Source: Lysobacteraceae bacterium P (GTDB taxonomy: Bacteria; Pseudomonadota; Gammaproteobacteria; Xanthomonadales; Xanthomonadaceae). Taken from it: 64,000 nt of DNA. Both the position numbers and the translations under genes were made by a program. The notes beneath the pieces are model-generated. The model was not told where the DNA came from, did no database searches, and saw only the letters and a list, made by a program, of their open reading frames with translations. The stretch spans positions 186,001-250,000 of the forward strand of contig SCOX01000002.1 in the NCBI GenBank assembly GCA_005503055.1, in the 5' to 3' direction. Positions 1-8,530 of the stretch are shown piece by piece (positions within the stretch are counted from its first letter, which is position 1; each line of letters begins with the position of its first letter).

Positions 1-284
1 AGCGCCAGTGGCGTGATCGAACGACGGTCGCCGTGGAAGCTGTCCTTCACCTGGCCGTCGATGAACTCCAGGATGAGTTCGACGAAAGCCTGGCCCTTGG
101 ACGGCACGCCCGACGTGGCCTTGCGCGCGAAGAACGCGAACCAGGCGATGAAGATGAGACCCAGCACCAGCGACACCGCCCAGGTGTCGATATGGAACGC
201 ACCGCCGAACACTTCGATCGTGTTCTGCTGCAGGTGATGCTGGATGTATTCGTTCAGGCCGCCCGAACCGGTCTGTTCGCTCAC
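1..284 (-). CDS. atpB: F0F1 ATP synthase subunit a, N-terminal part (runs off window)
   Basis: The reading frame opens with MSEQTGSGGLNEYIQHHL and continues into a hydrophobic stretch (WAVSLVLGLIFIAWFAFFA) and then a SKGQAFVELILEFIDGQV segment. This is typical of the proton-channel subunit a of ATP synthase in the inner membrane. About 94 codons are present and the rest lies beyond the left edge. I chose GTG at 284 because AAGG sits about 9 bases upstream; an in-frame GTG at 293 would overlap the atpI stop. It directly follows atpI, the usual atpIBEFHAGDC order. Identity rests on family resemblance and context and is fairly secure. Confidence 0.85.
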   Translation of the reverse strand, partial: MSEQTGSGGLNEYIQHHLQQNTIEVFGGAFHIDTWAVSLVLGLIFIAWFAFFARKATSGVPSKGQAFVELILEFIDGQVKDSFHGDRRSITPLA

Positions 285-294
285 GAAAGACACC

Positions 295-693
295 TTATCG
301 TTTCAAAAGATTGGCCAGCACGAATGCGAGCGTTGCCGCAAGCACTCCCACCAGCATCGGCAACGGCGGCAGCTTGAACCCGGCCAAGCCGAGCGTTAAA
401 ACTGCAAACACCACCACCCACTTCAACATCAACCCGGCCAGAAGCCGCCCCATCGCCATGCCGGCCGGCTGGATGCCGCCGCCCAAGGCCATCAAGGCCG
501 CCACCAGTCCGCCCGCGACGATCGCACCGCCGCCAACCGCCGCCGCGAGCGCCATGGGCGCCCCGAGGGGGAGGAAGGCCAGCGCGACCAGCGCTGCCGC
601 GCCGGCCTGCCAGGCAATCGCGCGCGACGCCAGACGGCGACCTGCGGACAAGGGATCGTGCACGCGGGACTCGTCGGTCTGGGGCAGGCGCAA
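295..693 (-). CDS. atpI: ATP synthase subunit I (AtpI-like membrane protein)
   Basis: This is a small hydrophobic protein (132 aa from a TTG at 693) with about four predicted membrane segments, ending in LANLLKR. It lies immediately upstream of atpB, the normal place for the accessory AtpI protein, which helps assemble the c-ring and may aid Mg2+ supply. The TTG start has a poor ribosome site. GTG at 663, giving VHDPLSAGRRLASR as the N-terminus, is a credible alternative because homologues tend to begin close to that AGRRLA segment. The name depends mainly on position and hydrophobicity, since the family diverges quickly. Confidence 0.75.
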   Translation of the reverse strand: MRLPQTDESRVHDPLSAGRRLASRAIAWQAGAAALVALAFLPLGAPMALAAAVGGGAIVAGGLVAALMALGGGIQPAGMAMGRLLAGLMLKWVVVFAVLTLGLAGFKLPPLPMLVGVLAATLAFVLANLLKR

Positions 694-714
694 AGCGCCC
701 GGTAGAGCCGCAAA

Positions 715-743
715 AGTATAAAGGTCCCCTTAAGTCCGGGCAA
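715..743 (-). promoter_or_regulatory. Candidate sigma-70 promoter of the atp operon
   Basis: On the minus strand TTGCCC (743-738) and TATACT (720-715) are separated by exactly 17 bases. This would start transcription near 708, just upstream of atpI. It fits a housekeeping promoter for the whole ATP synthase operon, but no transcript data are available. Confidence 0.5.
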
Positions 744-879
744 CCGGCACCCGTCATGTCGGGGCAAACGGCCTCGCGAAGCCCCGCTTCATGGGCCGCG
801 GCGGCATTATCCAGGCCATAGACGCAGGCTATCGATTCAGATTGAACATTCGATTGGACCCGCACTTCGCGCCGCGCAT

Positions 880-898
880 AATGAGAACCACTCTTATT
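880..898 (+). promoter_or_regulatory. Fur-box-like inverted repeat
   Basis: The 19-base sequence aatgagaaccactcttatt resembles the ferric-uptake-regulator site (AATGATAATNATTATCATT) with imperfect symmetry. It lies 15 bases before the ATG of the DUF2061 gene at 913, where bound Fur would block initiation. This is a match by eye only. Confidence 0.4.
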
Positions 899-912
899 TC
901 CAGGCATCCGCC

Positions 913-1122
913 ATGGCCAAGACCTTCAGCTTCGCCGCCATCCACTTCAGCGTCGCATTCACCGTCGGCTACCTGATGACCGGCAGCGTGTGGGTCGGCG
1001 GCGCCCTCGCCCTCGTGGAACCGGCCTGCAATACGGTCGCGTTCCACTTCCACGAGAAGGTGTGGAAGCGCATCGAGGCACGCCGACAAGGCCGCGTCGC
1101 CCGGGACGCCGTCGTCGCCTGA
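913..1122 (+). CDS. DUF2061 family small membrane protein
   Basis: The 69-aa protein begins MAKTFSFAAIHFSVAFTVGY and has two hydrophobic segments (about residues 5-22 and 25-42) with the ALVEPACNTVAFHFHEKVW signature typical of DUF2061. It ends with a basic tail. DUF2061 members are short inner-membrane proteins of unknown function. The gene stands alone, followed by a rho-independent terminator at 1228, and is preceded by a possible Fur box. If that box is real, expression would rise under iron limitation. Family assignment is good; function is unknown. Confidence 0.8.
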   Translation: MAKTFSFAAIHFSVAFTVGYLMTGSVWVGGALALVEPACNTVAFHFHEKVWKRIEARRQGRVARDAVVA

Positions 1123-1227
1123 CCGATCGTTGGCGCGCGCGGAACCTTTTCGCCAATCGCCGGTCCCACCTTACGATCGCCCACCGACGCACTTTCCTCG
1201 TCAATCGCCGTCGCGGTGGGCATTCCG

Positions 1228-1260
1228 AAGCCCCGGCCCCTGCCGGGGCTTCGCCTTTTC
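1228..1260 (+). terminator. Rho-independent terminator after DUF2061 gene
   Basis: There is a perfect 10-bp stem (1228-1237 with 1242-1251) and a four-base loop, followed by a short pyrimidine-rich tail. The remaining 1123-1415 gap holds nothing else I can identify. Confidence 0.55.
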
Positions 1261-1415
1261 GGATCGCGCAACGCAGTCCATAACGTGTGACAGCGTTCAC
1301 TGTTCGAAAGGTCGCTGGCAGGCCGTCGCGCATGCGGCGCCGATTTTCACTCTCGCTGCATTGCAGGTAGGGCATCCCTACGCGCTCGCATTCGCATCGA
1401 AGGAGTGGACTACTG

Positions 1416-2222
1416 ATGATGCAGTTGAAGCACTTGGGCCTCGCATTGGCCGTAACGACCGCACTTTTTGCAGGCGCCGCTCAGGCGCAACAGAACGATC
1501 GATTCACCCTGCGCGTGGGCGCCATGGATGCGGACGCATCCAGCGAGTTGACCGCACGCACGCGCTTCATGGGACAGGACCTGCGCTACAGCCAGGACTT
1601 CGATTTCGGCAGCGACGAAATTTCACCGCGCATCGACGGCACGTTCCGCTTCTCCGATCGCCAACGCCTGGTCTTCGATTACTTCCAGTACGACAAGGAG
1701 AAGACCGCCACGCTCGACGGCGATCTTTCCTTCGACGACGTGACCATTCCCGCCGGCAGCTTCGCGCGCGCGGAAGTGGAGTTCACGCTGGCGAGCCTGA
1801 TGTACGACTACGCGGTGGTGGACACCGACCAGTTCGAGCTGGGCCTGCAGATCGGCGCGGAGTGGGCCAAGCTCGACGGCACGCTGCTGGCCGAGGCCGG
1901 CCAGTACCGGTATCGCGACAGCGAACAACAGGACGGCTACGCGCCCGTGGTCGGCGCGCGCTTCACCATCACGCCGAACGAGAAGTGGCTGATCAACCTG
2001 CAGGGCCAGTACCTGGACGCCGACTGGGGCGACTTCGGCGATTACGACGGAAGCATTTCGCGCGCCAACGCCGCGGTCGAATACCGCTTCACGCCGATGT
2101 TCGGCGTATTCGTCGGCTACGACTGGTTCAAGCTCGACGCCCAGCGCGATGGCCGCGACGGTTCACTCGGCCTGGATCACCGCTTCAAGGGTCCGGTCGC
2201 AGGCGTGTCGTTCTCGTTCTGA
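1416..2222 (+). CDS. Outer-membrane beta-barrel protein
   Basis: A clear signal peptide (MMQLKHLGLALAVTTALFAG..AQAQQ) is followed by about 245 residues of alternating polar and hydrophobic strands, ending VAGVSFSF. The terminal aromatic residue is the recognition signal for the Bam complex. The protein probably forms an eight- or ten-stranded barrel in the outer membrane. A ribosome site (aaggag) lies about 10 bases before ATG 1416, and ATG 1419 is equally possible. It is monocistronic, with its own terminator at 2238-2268. I cannot assign a substrate; it does not clearly belong to OmpA, OmpW or a known porin. Confidence 0.75.
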   Translation: MMQLKHLGLALAVTTALFAGAAQAQQNDRFTLRVGAMDADASSELTARTRFMGQDLRYSQDFDFGSDEISPRIDGTFRFSDRQRLVFDYFQYDKEKTATLDGDLSFDDVTIPAGSFARAEVEFTLASLMYDYAVVDTDQFELGLQIGAEWAKLDGTLLAEAGQYRYRDSEQQDGYAPVVGARFTITPNEKWLINLQGQYLDADWGDFGDYDGSISRANAAVEYRFTPMFGVFVGYDWFKLDAQRDGRDGSLGLDHRFKGPVAGVSFSF

Positions 2223-2237
2223 GGCGGGTCGCAAAAC

Positions 2238-2268
2238 GGAAACAGGCGCGGAATCCGCGCCTGTTTCC
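2238..2268. terminator. Bidirectional terminator between convergent genes
   Basis: A perfect 15-bp inverted repeat (2238-2252 and 2254-2268, one-base gap) sits between the barrel gene on the plus strand and lpdA on the minus strand. It can terminate both. Confidence 0.65.
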
Positions 2269-2291
2269 CTGCTTCGAACCTCGTCGCCGAC

Positions 2292-4121
2292 CTACTTCTT
2301 CTTCGGGATGTAGAGGTCGGTGATGGTGCCTTCGTACACCTCGGCCGCCATTGCGACGGTCTCGCTGAGGGTCGGATGCGGATGGATCGTGTGGCCGATG
2401 TCACCGGCCTCGGCGCCCATCTCGATCGCCAGCGCGACCTCGCTGATCAGATCGCCCGCATGCACGCCGACGATGCCGCCGCCGATGATGCGATGCGTCT
2501 TCTCGTCGAAGACCAGCTTGGTGAAGCCCTCGCCGCGACCGATGCCGACCGCGCGCGCGGAGGCCGCCCACGGGAACTTGCCCACGCCCACGTGCAGGCC
2601 CTTGGCCTTGGCCTCGGTTTCGGTGACGCCCACCCAGGCGATTTCCGGATCGGTGTAGGCCACCGACGGCACGACGCGCGCAACCCACTCGCGCTTCTCG
2701 CCGGACGCGACTTCCGCCGCGACGCGGCCTTCGTGCGTGGCCTTGTGCGCCAGCATCGGCTGGCCGACGAGGTCGCCGATGGCGAAGATGTGAGGCACGT
2801 TCGTGCGCATCTGGCGGTCGACCGGGATGAAGCCACGATCGGTGACCTGTACGCCGGCCTTGTCGGCATCGATCTTGTTGCCGTTCGGCGCGCGACCGAC
2901 GGCGACGAGGACGCGATCCCAGGTGCCCGATTCCAGGCCCGGCTTGCCGCCGGCCTCGGCCGCCTCGAACGAGACCGTGATGCCGTTCTTCGCCGCCTCG
3001 ACCTTGGCTGCCTTGGTCTTCAGGTGCACCACGACGCCCTGCTTCTTCAGGCGATCGGCCAGCGGCCTCACCAGGTCCTTGTCGGCGCCCGGCATCAGCT
3101 GGTCCATGAACTCCACGACCGTGACTTCGCTGCCCAGCGCCTTGAACACCGTGGCCATTTCCAGTCCGATGATGCCGCCGCCGACGACGAGCAACGTCTT
3201 GGGAATCTCGGCCAGCTCCAGCGCGTCGGTGGAATCCATCACGCGCGGGTCGTCCCAGGGGAAGTTCGGCAGCTTCACCGCCTGCGAACCGGCGGCGATG
3301 ATGCATTGCTCGAAACGCAGCAGCTGGGTCTTGCCGTCGTCGCCGGCGATCTCCAGCTCGTTGGGCGAAACGAACCTGCCCACGCCCTGCACCGTGCGCA
3401 CCTTGCGCTGCTTGGCCATGCCGGCCAGGCCCTTGGTGAACTGGCCGACCACCTTGTTCTGCTTGAAGTCGCGCAGCTTGTCGAGGTCGATCTTCGGCTT
3501 GTCGAAGCTGATGCCGATGTCGGACGAATGCGCGGCCTCCTCGATCAGCGCCGCCGCATGCAGCAGCGCCTTGGAAGGAATGCAGCCGACGTTAAGGCAG
3601 ACGCCGCCAAGCGTGGCGTAGCGTTCGACCAGCACGGTGTCGAGACCGAGGTCGGCCGCGCGGAACGCCGCGGTATAACCGCCGGGACCGGAACCGAGCA
3701 CGACCAGACGGCATTCGATGTCGGCCTTGCGACCGGTACCGAGCGCGGGCTTGGGCGCCTCGCTCGGCGGCGCGGCGGGCGACGGCGCGACGGGCGGCTT
3801 CGATGCTTCCGGTGCGGCGGTCGCTGTCGGCGCGGGCGCTGCGGCGGCGGCAGGCTTGGCGCTCCCGCCTGCGCTTTCGGCAGCGGCGCTTTCGAGAATC
3901 GCGATCACCGCGCCTTCGGCCACCTTGTCGCCGATCTTGACCTTGATCTCCTTCACGACGCCGTCGGCCGACGACGGGACTTCCATCGTCGCCTTGTCCG
4001 ATTCGAGCGTGAGCAGGCCCTGGTCCTTCTTCACCGTGTCGCCGACGGCGACCAGCAGTTCGATTACCGGTACGCCGTCGTAGTCGCCGATGTCCGGCAC
4101 CTTGACTTCAATGGTCGCCAT
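2292..4121 (-). CDS. lpdA: Dihydrolipoamide dehydrogenase (E3) with N-terminal lipoyl domain
   Basis: The 609-aa protein is the flavoprotein that reoxidises dihydrolipoyl groups of pyruvate dehydrogenase using NAD+. Residues 1-80 form a lipoyl domain with the lipoylated lysine at K43 in [10 protein letters not shown]. An Ala/Pro linker follows (about 82-128), then the FAD domain ([20 protein letters not shown]), the redox disulfide [13 protein letters not shown], the NAD site ([12 protein letters not shown]) and the C-terminal HPHPTLSE motif, whose histidine is the catalytic base. A lipoyl-fused E3 of this length is seen in Neisseria and xanthomonads. The start is supported by AGGAGA upstream. 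It is the last gene of the aceF cluster, 19 bases behind the preceding gene. Confidence 0.95.
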   Translation of the reverse strand: MATIEVKVPDIGDYDGVPVIELLVAVGDTVKKDQGLLTLESDKATMEVPSSADGVVKEIKVKIGDKVAEGAVIAILESAAAESAGGSAKPAAAAAPAPTATAAPEASKPPVAPSPAAPPSEAPKPALGTGRKADIECRLVVLGSGPGGYTAAFRAADLGLDTVLVERYATLGGVCLNVGCIPSKALLHAAALIEEAAHSSDIGISFDKPKIDLDKLRDFKQNKVVGQFTKGLAGMAKQRKVRTVQGVGRFVSPNELEIAGDDGKTQLLRFEQCIIAAGSQAVKLPNFPWDDPRVMDSTDALELAEIPKTLLVVGGGIIGLEMATVFKALGSEVTVVEFMDQLMPGADKDLVRPLADRLKKQGVVVHLKTKAAKVEAAKNGITVSFEAAEAGGKPGLESGTWDRVLVAVGRAPNGNKIDADKAGVQVTDRGFIPVDRQMRTNVPHIFAIGDLVGQPMLAHKATHEGRVAAEVASGEKREWVARVVPSVAYTDPEIAWVGVTETEAKAKGLHVGVGKFPWAASARAVGIGRGEGFTKLVFDEKTHRIIGGGIVGVHAGDLISEVALAIEMGAEAGDIGHTIHPHPTLSETVAMAAEVYEGTITDLYIPKKK

Positions 4122-4140
4122 TGTGGGGTTCTCCTGCGGC

Positions 4141-4806
4141 TCAGCCGGTGGCGCCGGCGAGCGTTTGTTCCAGTCGGTCCAGCGATTGTTCGAGTTCGCG
4201 CCAGCGCTTGAAGCGCTTCTCGTCGCTGTCGTCGGTGGCCTCGATCATCAGGCCGACCTGCTCCATCAGATTCGCGACCGGTCCGCAGCCCGGCTGCAGG
4301 CCGCTCACGCGCAGCGGCTGGCCCGCGGCATCGTCCACGACGAAGAGCAGCACTTCGCCCTCGTGGAACGCAGCGGCGCGGTCGCTCGGCACCTGCGTGC
4401 CCAGCGCACGTTGCCAGTTGGCGACGACGCGACGCGCGAGCGCGGCCGGCATCGGCACTTCTACGACGTCCGGCTGCTGCCCGACGCGCAGTTCGCGCTT
4501 GCCGCCGCTCCATACTTCGACGCGTTCGTCGGCCTCGGTGAAGCGCAGGCGCCAGTCGCCCTCGCCTTCCCCTGCGAACAACTGCACGCCGCTCTCGACG
4601 CTGCGCGCGGGCAGGCGGGTCAGGCTGAGCACGGGCTTGGCGCCGGCGAAGAACAGTTGCTCCACAGCGCTGCCGTAGTTTTCCGTCGCCGGCGGCCAGC
4701 CGCGGCCGAGTTCCACCGTGCACGCCTCCTGGGCGCGCGCGGCGGGCGACATCGCCAGCTGTGCCGCCAGTGCCGCCGCGGCCAGGCCCAGCGCGCGGGA
4801 CGTCAC
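4141..4806 (-). CDS. Secreted hypothetical protein inside the pyruvate dehydrogenase cluster
   Basis: This is a 221-aa protein starting at a GTG whose first bases overlap the aceF stop (GTGA), so the two are translationally coupled. The N-terminus ([24 protein letters not shown]) is a good signal peptide, so the product is probably periplasmic. The mature part is mixed alpha/beta with cysteines near positions 28 and 170, and it ends in an acidic, helical [15 protein letters not shown] tail. I do not recognise a family. A secreted protein wedged between two cytoplasmic enzymes of one complex is odd; it may simply use the operon's promoter. Confidence 0.75.
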   Translation of the reverse strand: MTSRALGLAAAALAAQLAMSPAARAQEACTVELGRGWPPATENYGSAVEQLFFAGAKPVLSLTRLPARSVESGVQLFAGEGEGDWRLRFTEADERVEVWSGGKRELRVGQQPDVVEVPMPAALARRVVANWQRALGTQVPSDRAAAFHEGEVLLFVVDDAAGQPLRVSGLQPGCGPVANLMEQVGLMIEATDDSDEKRFKRWRELEQSLDRLEQTLAGATG

Positions 4807-6260
4807 AGCAGCACGCGCCGCATGTCGGCCAGCAACTGCGCCAGGTACGCGGTGAATCGCGCAGCCGCAGCGCCGTCGATGACGCGATGGTCGTAGCTCA
4901 GCGACAGCGGCAGGATCAGGCGCGGCGCGAACTGCTTGCCGTCCCACACCGGGCGGATGGCCGACTTGGACACGCCGAGGATCGCCACTTCCGGTGCATT
5001 GACGATCGGCGTGAACTTGGTGCCGCCGATGCCGCCCAGCGAGCTGATCGAGAAGCAGCCGCCGCTCATGTCGGCCGGGCCGAGCTTGCCGTCGCGCGCC
5101 TTCTTGGCCAGTTCCGAGGTTTCCTGCGCGATCTGCATCACGCCCTTCTTGTCCACGTCGCGCACGACCGGCACGACCAGCCCGTTGGGCGTGTCGGCGG
5201 CGAAGCCGATGTGGAAGTACTTCTTCAGCACCAGGTTCTCGCCGGTGGCGTCGAGCGAGGCGTTGAAGTTCGGGTACTTGTGCATCGCCGCGACCGAGGC
5301 CTTCATCAGGAAGGCGAGCATGGTCAGCTTGGTGCCACTCTTTTCGTTCTCTTTGTTGAGCGCGACGCGCAGCTCTTCCAGCTCGGTGATGTCGGCATCG
5401 TCGTGCTGGGTGACGTGCGGGATCATCGCCCAGTTGCGCGCGAGGTTGGCGCCGGACAGCTTCTGGATGCGCGAGAGCGGCTTGTTCTCGATCTCGCCGA
5501 ACTTGGCGAAATCGACCTTCGGCCACGGCAGCAGGTTGAGGCCACCGCCGCCGCCAGTGACTGGCGCCGCACCGACGGGTGCGGCCACGCCGCCTTCCAT
5601 CACCGACTTCACGAACTTCGAAACGTCGTCCTTGCCGATGCGGCCACCGCGTTCGCTGCCCGCCACCTGCGACAGGTCCACGCCGAGCTCGCGCGCGAAC
5701 AGGCGCACCGCCGGGCTGGCGTAGGGCACCTTGTCGGGCATCAGTTCGTTGGCATCGAAATTGACCGGCGGCGACGACGGCTGCGAAAGCGCCGGCGGCA
5801 TAGCTTCGGGATCGGTGCCGGGACGCGAGGCGTCGATGGAGGCCTGGGCGATGCGGTCGGCCTGCTGCGGCACGACCACCGGCTCGACCTGGGCACCGGT
5901 CTCGGCGCTGCGGACTTCCTTGGAGGGCGCGGCCGGCTCGGCACGCGGCGGCTCGGCGGCCTTGGCCGGAGCGGCGGGCGCGGCGGCAGCCTTCGGCGCT
6001 TCGGCGGCAGGCACCGCTTCACTCGGCTCGATCAGCGCAACCACGCTGCCTTCGGACAGCTCGTCGCCGAGCTTGACCTTGATCTCGCGGACGACGCCGG
6101 CGAACGGCGCCGGGACTTCCAACGTCGCTTTGTCGGATTCGAGCGTGACCAAGCCCTGGTCCTGCTTGACGGTGTCGCCTACCGCGACCAGCAATTCGAT
6201 CACCGGCACGCCGTCGTAGTCCCCGATGTCGGGAACGCGTGCTTCTTTGAGCTCAGCCAT
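4803..6260 (-). CDS. aceF: Dihydrolipoyllysine acetyltransferase (E2) of pyruvate dehydrogenase
   Basis: The 485-aa E2 core forms the scaffold of the pyruvate dehydrogenase complex and transfers acetyl groups to CoA. Residues 1-80 are a single lipoyl domain with lysine K44 in ESDKATLEVP, nearly identical to the lipoyl domain of lpdA downstream. An Ala/Pro linker leads to the E1/E3-binding domain (ASPAVRLFARELGVDLSQV, near 180) and the catalytic domain, which contains the active-site SYDHRVIDG near the C-terminus. Only one lipoyl domain is present, against three in E. coli; the extra one on E3 may compensate. The E1 gene aceE is not in this window. Confidence 0.95.
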   Translation of the reverse strand: MAELKEARVPDIGDYDGVPVIELLVAVGDTVKQDQGLVTLESDKATLEVPAPFAGVVREIKVKLGDELSEGSVVALIEPSEAVPAAEAPKAAAAPAAPAKAAEPPRAEPAAPSKEVRSAETGAQVEPVVVPQQADRIAQASIDASRPGTDPEAMPPALSQPSSPPVNFDANELMPDKVPYASPAVRLFARELGVDLSQVAGSERGGRIGKDDVSKFVKSVMEGGVAAPVGAAPVTGGGGGLNLLPWPKVDFAKFGEIENKPLSRIQKLSGANLARNWAMIPHVTQHDDADITELEELRVALNKENEKSGTKLTMLAFLMKASVAAMHKYPNFNASLDATGENLVLKKYFHIGFAADTPNGLVVPVVRDVDKKGVMQIAQETSELAKKARDGKLGPADMSGGCFSISSLGGIGGTKFTPIVNAPEVAILGVSKSAIRPVWDGKQFAPRLILPLSLSYDHRVIDGAAAARFTAYLAQLLADMRRVLL

Positions 6261-6351
6261 TGTGGGGGGTCCCGCAGACGCGAAAACCCTATTGTGCTGC
6301 CTGCCGGCCCATGCGCCAACCGCGCCCGCCGTACGTCACGGTATCCGGCAC

Positions 6352-7182
6352 TCAGCGTGTCGTCCCGGCCTCTTGCCCACCCCGTCCGGCTTCGGCTTCG
6401 TCCGGGCCGGGCGGTGCAGCGGAAGCGCCATCGCGACCGGCCGGCCGGGCTTCGAGCAGGTTCAACGCCTGGCCGTCGGGCAGGCGGAACTCCAGCGCGT
6501 CGTCGATCCGGCCGAGCTCGACCATGCGCCGGCACAGGCCGTCGGCGCGCTGTTCCAGCGCACGGGCGCGCGGCTGCACCCGCGCTTCGATCTGGGCGTC
6601 GAGGTTGTCCAGCCGTTTCAGCCGGGTCGCGTCGCCGCTGAAGGCCGCGCCGATGGCGTCGGAAACGATGTCGCCGATCATGCTCGGGATCACCTCCGAC
6701 ACCGCTTCGCCGATGCCCTCGCCCAGGTCGCGGCCGTTGAAGCGCGTGGCGGTAACCGAGCGCGCCAGGCGCGCATCGATCTGCGTGCGCGCGCGGTCCA
6801 GCTTGTCCTGCATCGCCTTGGGGTCGCTGCTGAGACCGGCCGCGACTTCGCCCAGCACCGAGAAGGCGATGTCGGCGGCATCGCGGCCGATGGCCTGTGC
6901 TTCCGGCATCGCTTCGCGCGTACCCGCCTCGAAGTCGGCGATGCGTTGCCGGTCGGCGGCATTCAGCTCGACCCAGCGGTCGTCGACGAACAAGCGCCCC
7001 TGGCGCATCACGATCGCCCTGGGCACGCCGGACTCGCGCGTGAGGATGACGCTGCGTTCGTCGATGGTCAGGTCGTAGTCACTGTCGATGTCGCAGGACG
7101 CATCGACCTCCACCTGTGCTGCGAACGCGCCCTGACAGGCGCACGCCGCGAGCAGAACGCCCGACGCTAAGAGTCGATTCAT
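6352..7182 (-). CDS. DUF2884 (YggN-like) periplasmic protein
   Basis: The 276-aa protein starts at ATG 7182 with a GGGGAG ribosome site and a signal peptide (MNRLLASGVLLAACACQGAF). The body has the look of DUF2884/YggN: an N-terminal beta part (DYDLTIDERSVIL, GRLFVDDRWVEL) followed by long amphipathic helices with regularly spaced Ala/Arg, and an Ala/Gly/Pro-rich tail. It lies 91 bases upstream of aceF on the same strand, so it could share transcripts with it. The function of the family is unknown. The CACQ stretch could serve as a lipobox, but the match is weak. Confidence 0.7.
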   Translation of the reverse strand: MNRLLASGVLLAACACQGAFAAQVEVDASCDIDSDYDLTIDERSVILTRESGVPRAIVMRQGRLFVDDRWVELNAADRQRIADFEAGTREAMPEAQAIGRDAADIAFSVLGEVAAGLSSDPKAMQDKLDRARTQIDARLARSVTATRFNGRDLGEGIGEAVSEVIPSMIGDIVSDAIGAAFSGDATRLKRLDNLDAQIEARVQPRARALEQRADGLCRRMVELGRIDDALEFRLPDGQALNLLEARPAGRDGASAAPPGPDEAEAGRGGQEAGTTR

Positions 7183-7495
7183 GGAGCGCTCCCCGTCCTT
7201 GCCGTGGCTTCCTATCTTGCCTCGCGCCGTCGCCGTTGTCGTGCATCGGCTCTGCACGCGGACCGAACCGCCGCGGCGTGCAGCGTGCGTTAACGCGAGG
7301 ACCGCGCGGTCAAGTGTGATTCATCGCGTGCATGGCATGCGCGCTCGCACCGCGTTGGCATGAAGGCTTGGCGAAAGTTCCGTGAGCGCGGTTCGGCGGC
7401 GCAAGCGCGGTTCATGCGGGGATCGCTACGGTGGCCCCGCCTTGAGAAAGGCAGCCTCCCCCAAGGCGCGAATCCCAATAACAGGAGTTCTCTCC
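7183..7495. other. Divergent intergenic region, DUF2884 / OmpW-like
   Basis: These 313 bases separate two divergently transcribed envelope genes and must hold both promoters. I see no convincing consensus elements, repeats or RNA structure in it. Confidence 0.4.
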
Positions 7496-8149
7496 ATGAT
7501 GCATTTTCGTCACTTGACCCTGGCCGTCCTGGCCACCCTGGCCATCGCCCCTTCCGCGTTCGCGCAGGAAATCACCGGTCCGGACACGAGCGGCAAGCGT
7601 TTCGCCGTCGTCGGCGGCTACGCGCTGTCCGAACCCACCAGCAATCCCCTGATCGATGGCACGCGGACCAAGGTGGACGGCAGCGGCGCCGCCACGTTGA
7701 GCGCCAGCTACTACGTCACCGACAACATCGCCGTCGAGGCGTGGGGCGCGGCCGACAAGTTCGGCAATCGCGTGCGCACGCCGAACGGCAAGGTCGCCAG
7801 CATCGACACCCAACCGTATGCGTTGAGCGGTCAGTACCACTTCGGCACGACGCAGAGCATCGCGCGTCCGTTCGTGGGCCTGGGCTACTACGAAGCCAAC
7901 ACCGACGGCGAGAAGGCCGAACCGAGCGGCGCGCTCGCCGGCCGGACGATCGGCGTGGGCACCGCCAAGGGCGCGATGGCGACCGCGGGCGTGGACGTCA
8001 ACATCACCCCGACCTGGTTCGCCCGCGCCGACGTGCGCTACATGCAGGACACCACGGGCCAGCCGAACGTCACCGTCGACGGGGCGAAGGTCGGCAAGGC
8101 CGAGCTGAACCCGGTGACCGTGGGCGTGGGCCTGGGCGCGCGCTTCTGA
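7496..8149 (+). CDS. OmpW-family outer-membrane protein
   Basis: The 217-aa protein starts at ATG 7496, behind an acaggag ribosome site. It has a signal peptide ending ..APSAFAQ and then a small barrel domain ending VTVGVGLGARF. Segments such as ASYYVTDNIAVEAWGAADKF, ARPFVGLGYY and NITPTWFARADVRYM are characteristic of OmpW/AlkL eight-stranded barrels, which form a hydrophobic channel for small apolar molecules. It is monocistronic, with a strong terminator at 8171. The family call is good, but the physiological substrate cannot be told. Confidence 0.8.
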   Translation: MMHFRHLTLAVLATLAIAPSAFAQEITGPDTSGKRFAVVGGYALSEPTSNPLIDGTRTKVDGSGAATLSASYYVTDNIAVEAWGAADKFGNRVRTPNGKVASIDTQPYALSGQYHFGTTQSIARPFVGLGYYEANTDGEKAEPSGALAGRTIGVGTAKGAMATAGVDVNITPTWFARADVRYMQDTTGQPNVTVDGAKVGKAELNPVTVGVGLGARF

Positions 8150-8170
8150 CGCCAGCGTTCCACCGATGAC

Positions 8171-8198
8171 GAAACGGGCCCCGAAAGGGGCCCGTTTC
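8171..8198 (+). terminator. Terminator after OmpW-like gene
   Basis: A perfect 12-bp stem (8171-8182 with 8187-8198) with a GAAA loop and a short T run lies 22 bases after the stop codon. Confidence 0.7.
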
Positions 8199-8330
8199 CT
8201 GTCCGACTGCACACACCACCACGCCATCGTCACATCGCGCTCCACCGCGCGCTGAACGCGTTCACGCTGCGATAACCGCCTCCCGTTAGGGTCGCGGTGA
8301 CCTCCACTGACTGCCTTTGAGGAGTTGCGC

Positions 8331-8525
8331 ATGACCACGAAGCTCGACAAGCCCCTTCGCCGCGAAATCGTGATCGAGGAACGGCCGTACACCCTGACCG
8401 TCGACGCCGACGGCCTGAAGCTGGTGGAGAAGGGCCGCCGCAATGGTCAGGAGTTGCGCTGGGCCGACCTGGTGAACGGCAACACGGCGCTCAGCGCCGC
8501 CCTGTCCGCCAGCACCGAACGCTGA
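8331..8525 (+). CDS. Small hypothetical protein upstream of nei
   Basis: This 64-aa cytoplasmic protein starts at ATG 8331, six bases after a GAGGAG ribosome site. Residues REIVIEERPYTLTVDADGLKLVEKGRRNGQEL suggest a small beta-sheet domain with a basic turn; the C-terminus is Ala/Ser rich. It ends five bases before the GTG of the DNA glycosylase gene, so the two are probably co-transcribed. I do not recognise a family. The well-formed start and the tight spacing make it a real gene rather than chance. Confidence 0.7.
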   Translation: MTTKLDKPLRREIVIEERPYTLTVDADGLKLVEKGRRNGQELRWADLVNGNTALSAALSASTER

Positions 8526-8530
8526 CCCCC

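Noticed and set aside
1130-2323. 397-codon frame overlapping the outer-membrane barrel gene
   Set aside because: It lacks a ribosome site and domains, and lies in a different frame of the well-supported barrel gene with its signal peptide.
2376-4211. Plus-strand open frame of 611 codons antisense to lpdA
   Set aside because: Its protein is rich in Arg, Ala, Gly, Asp and His with no recognisable domain, which is the normal third-position mirror of a high-GC gene. The lpdA frame has complete catalytic motifs.
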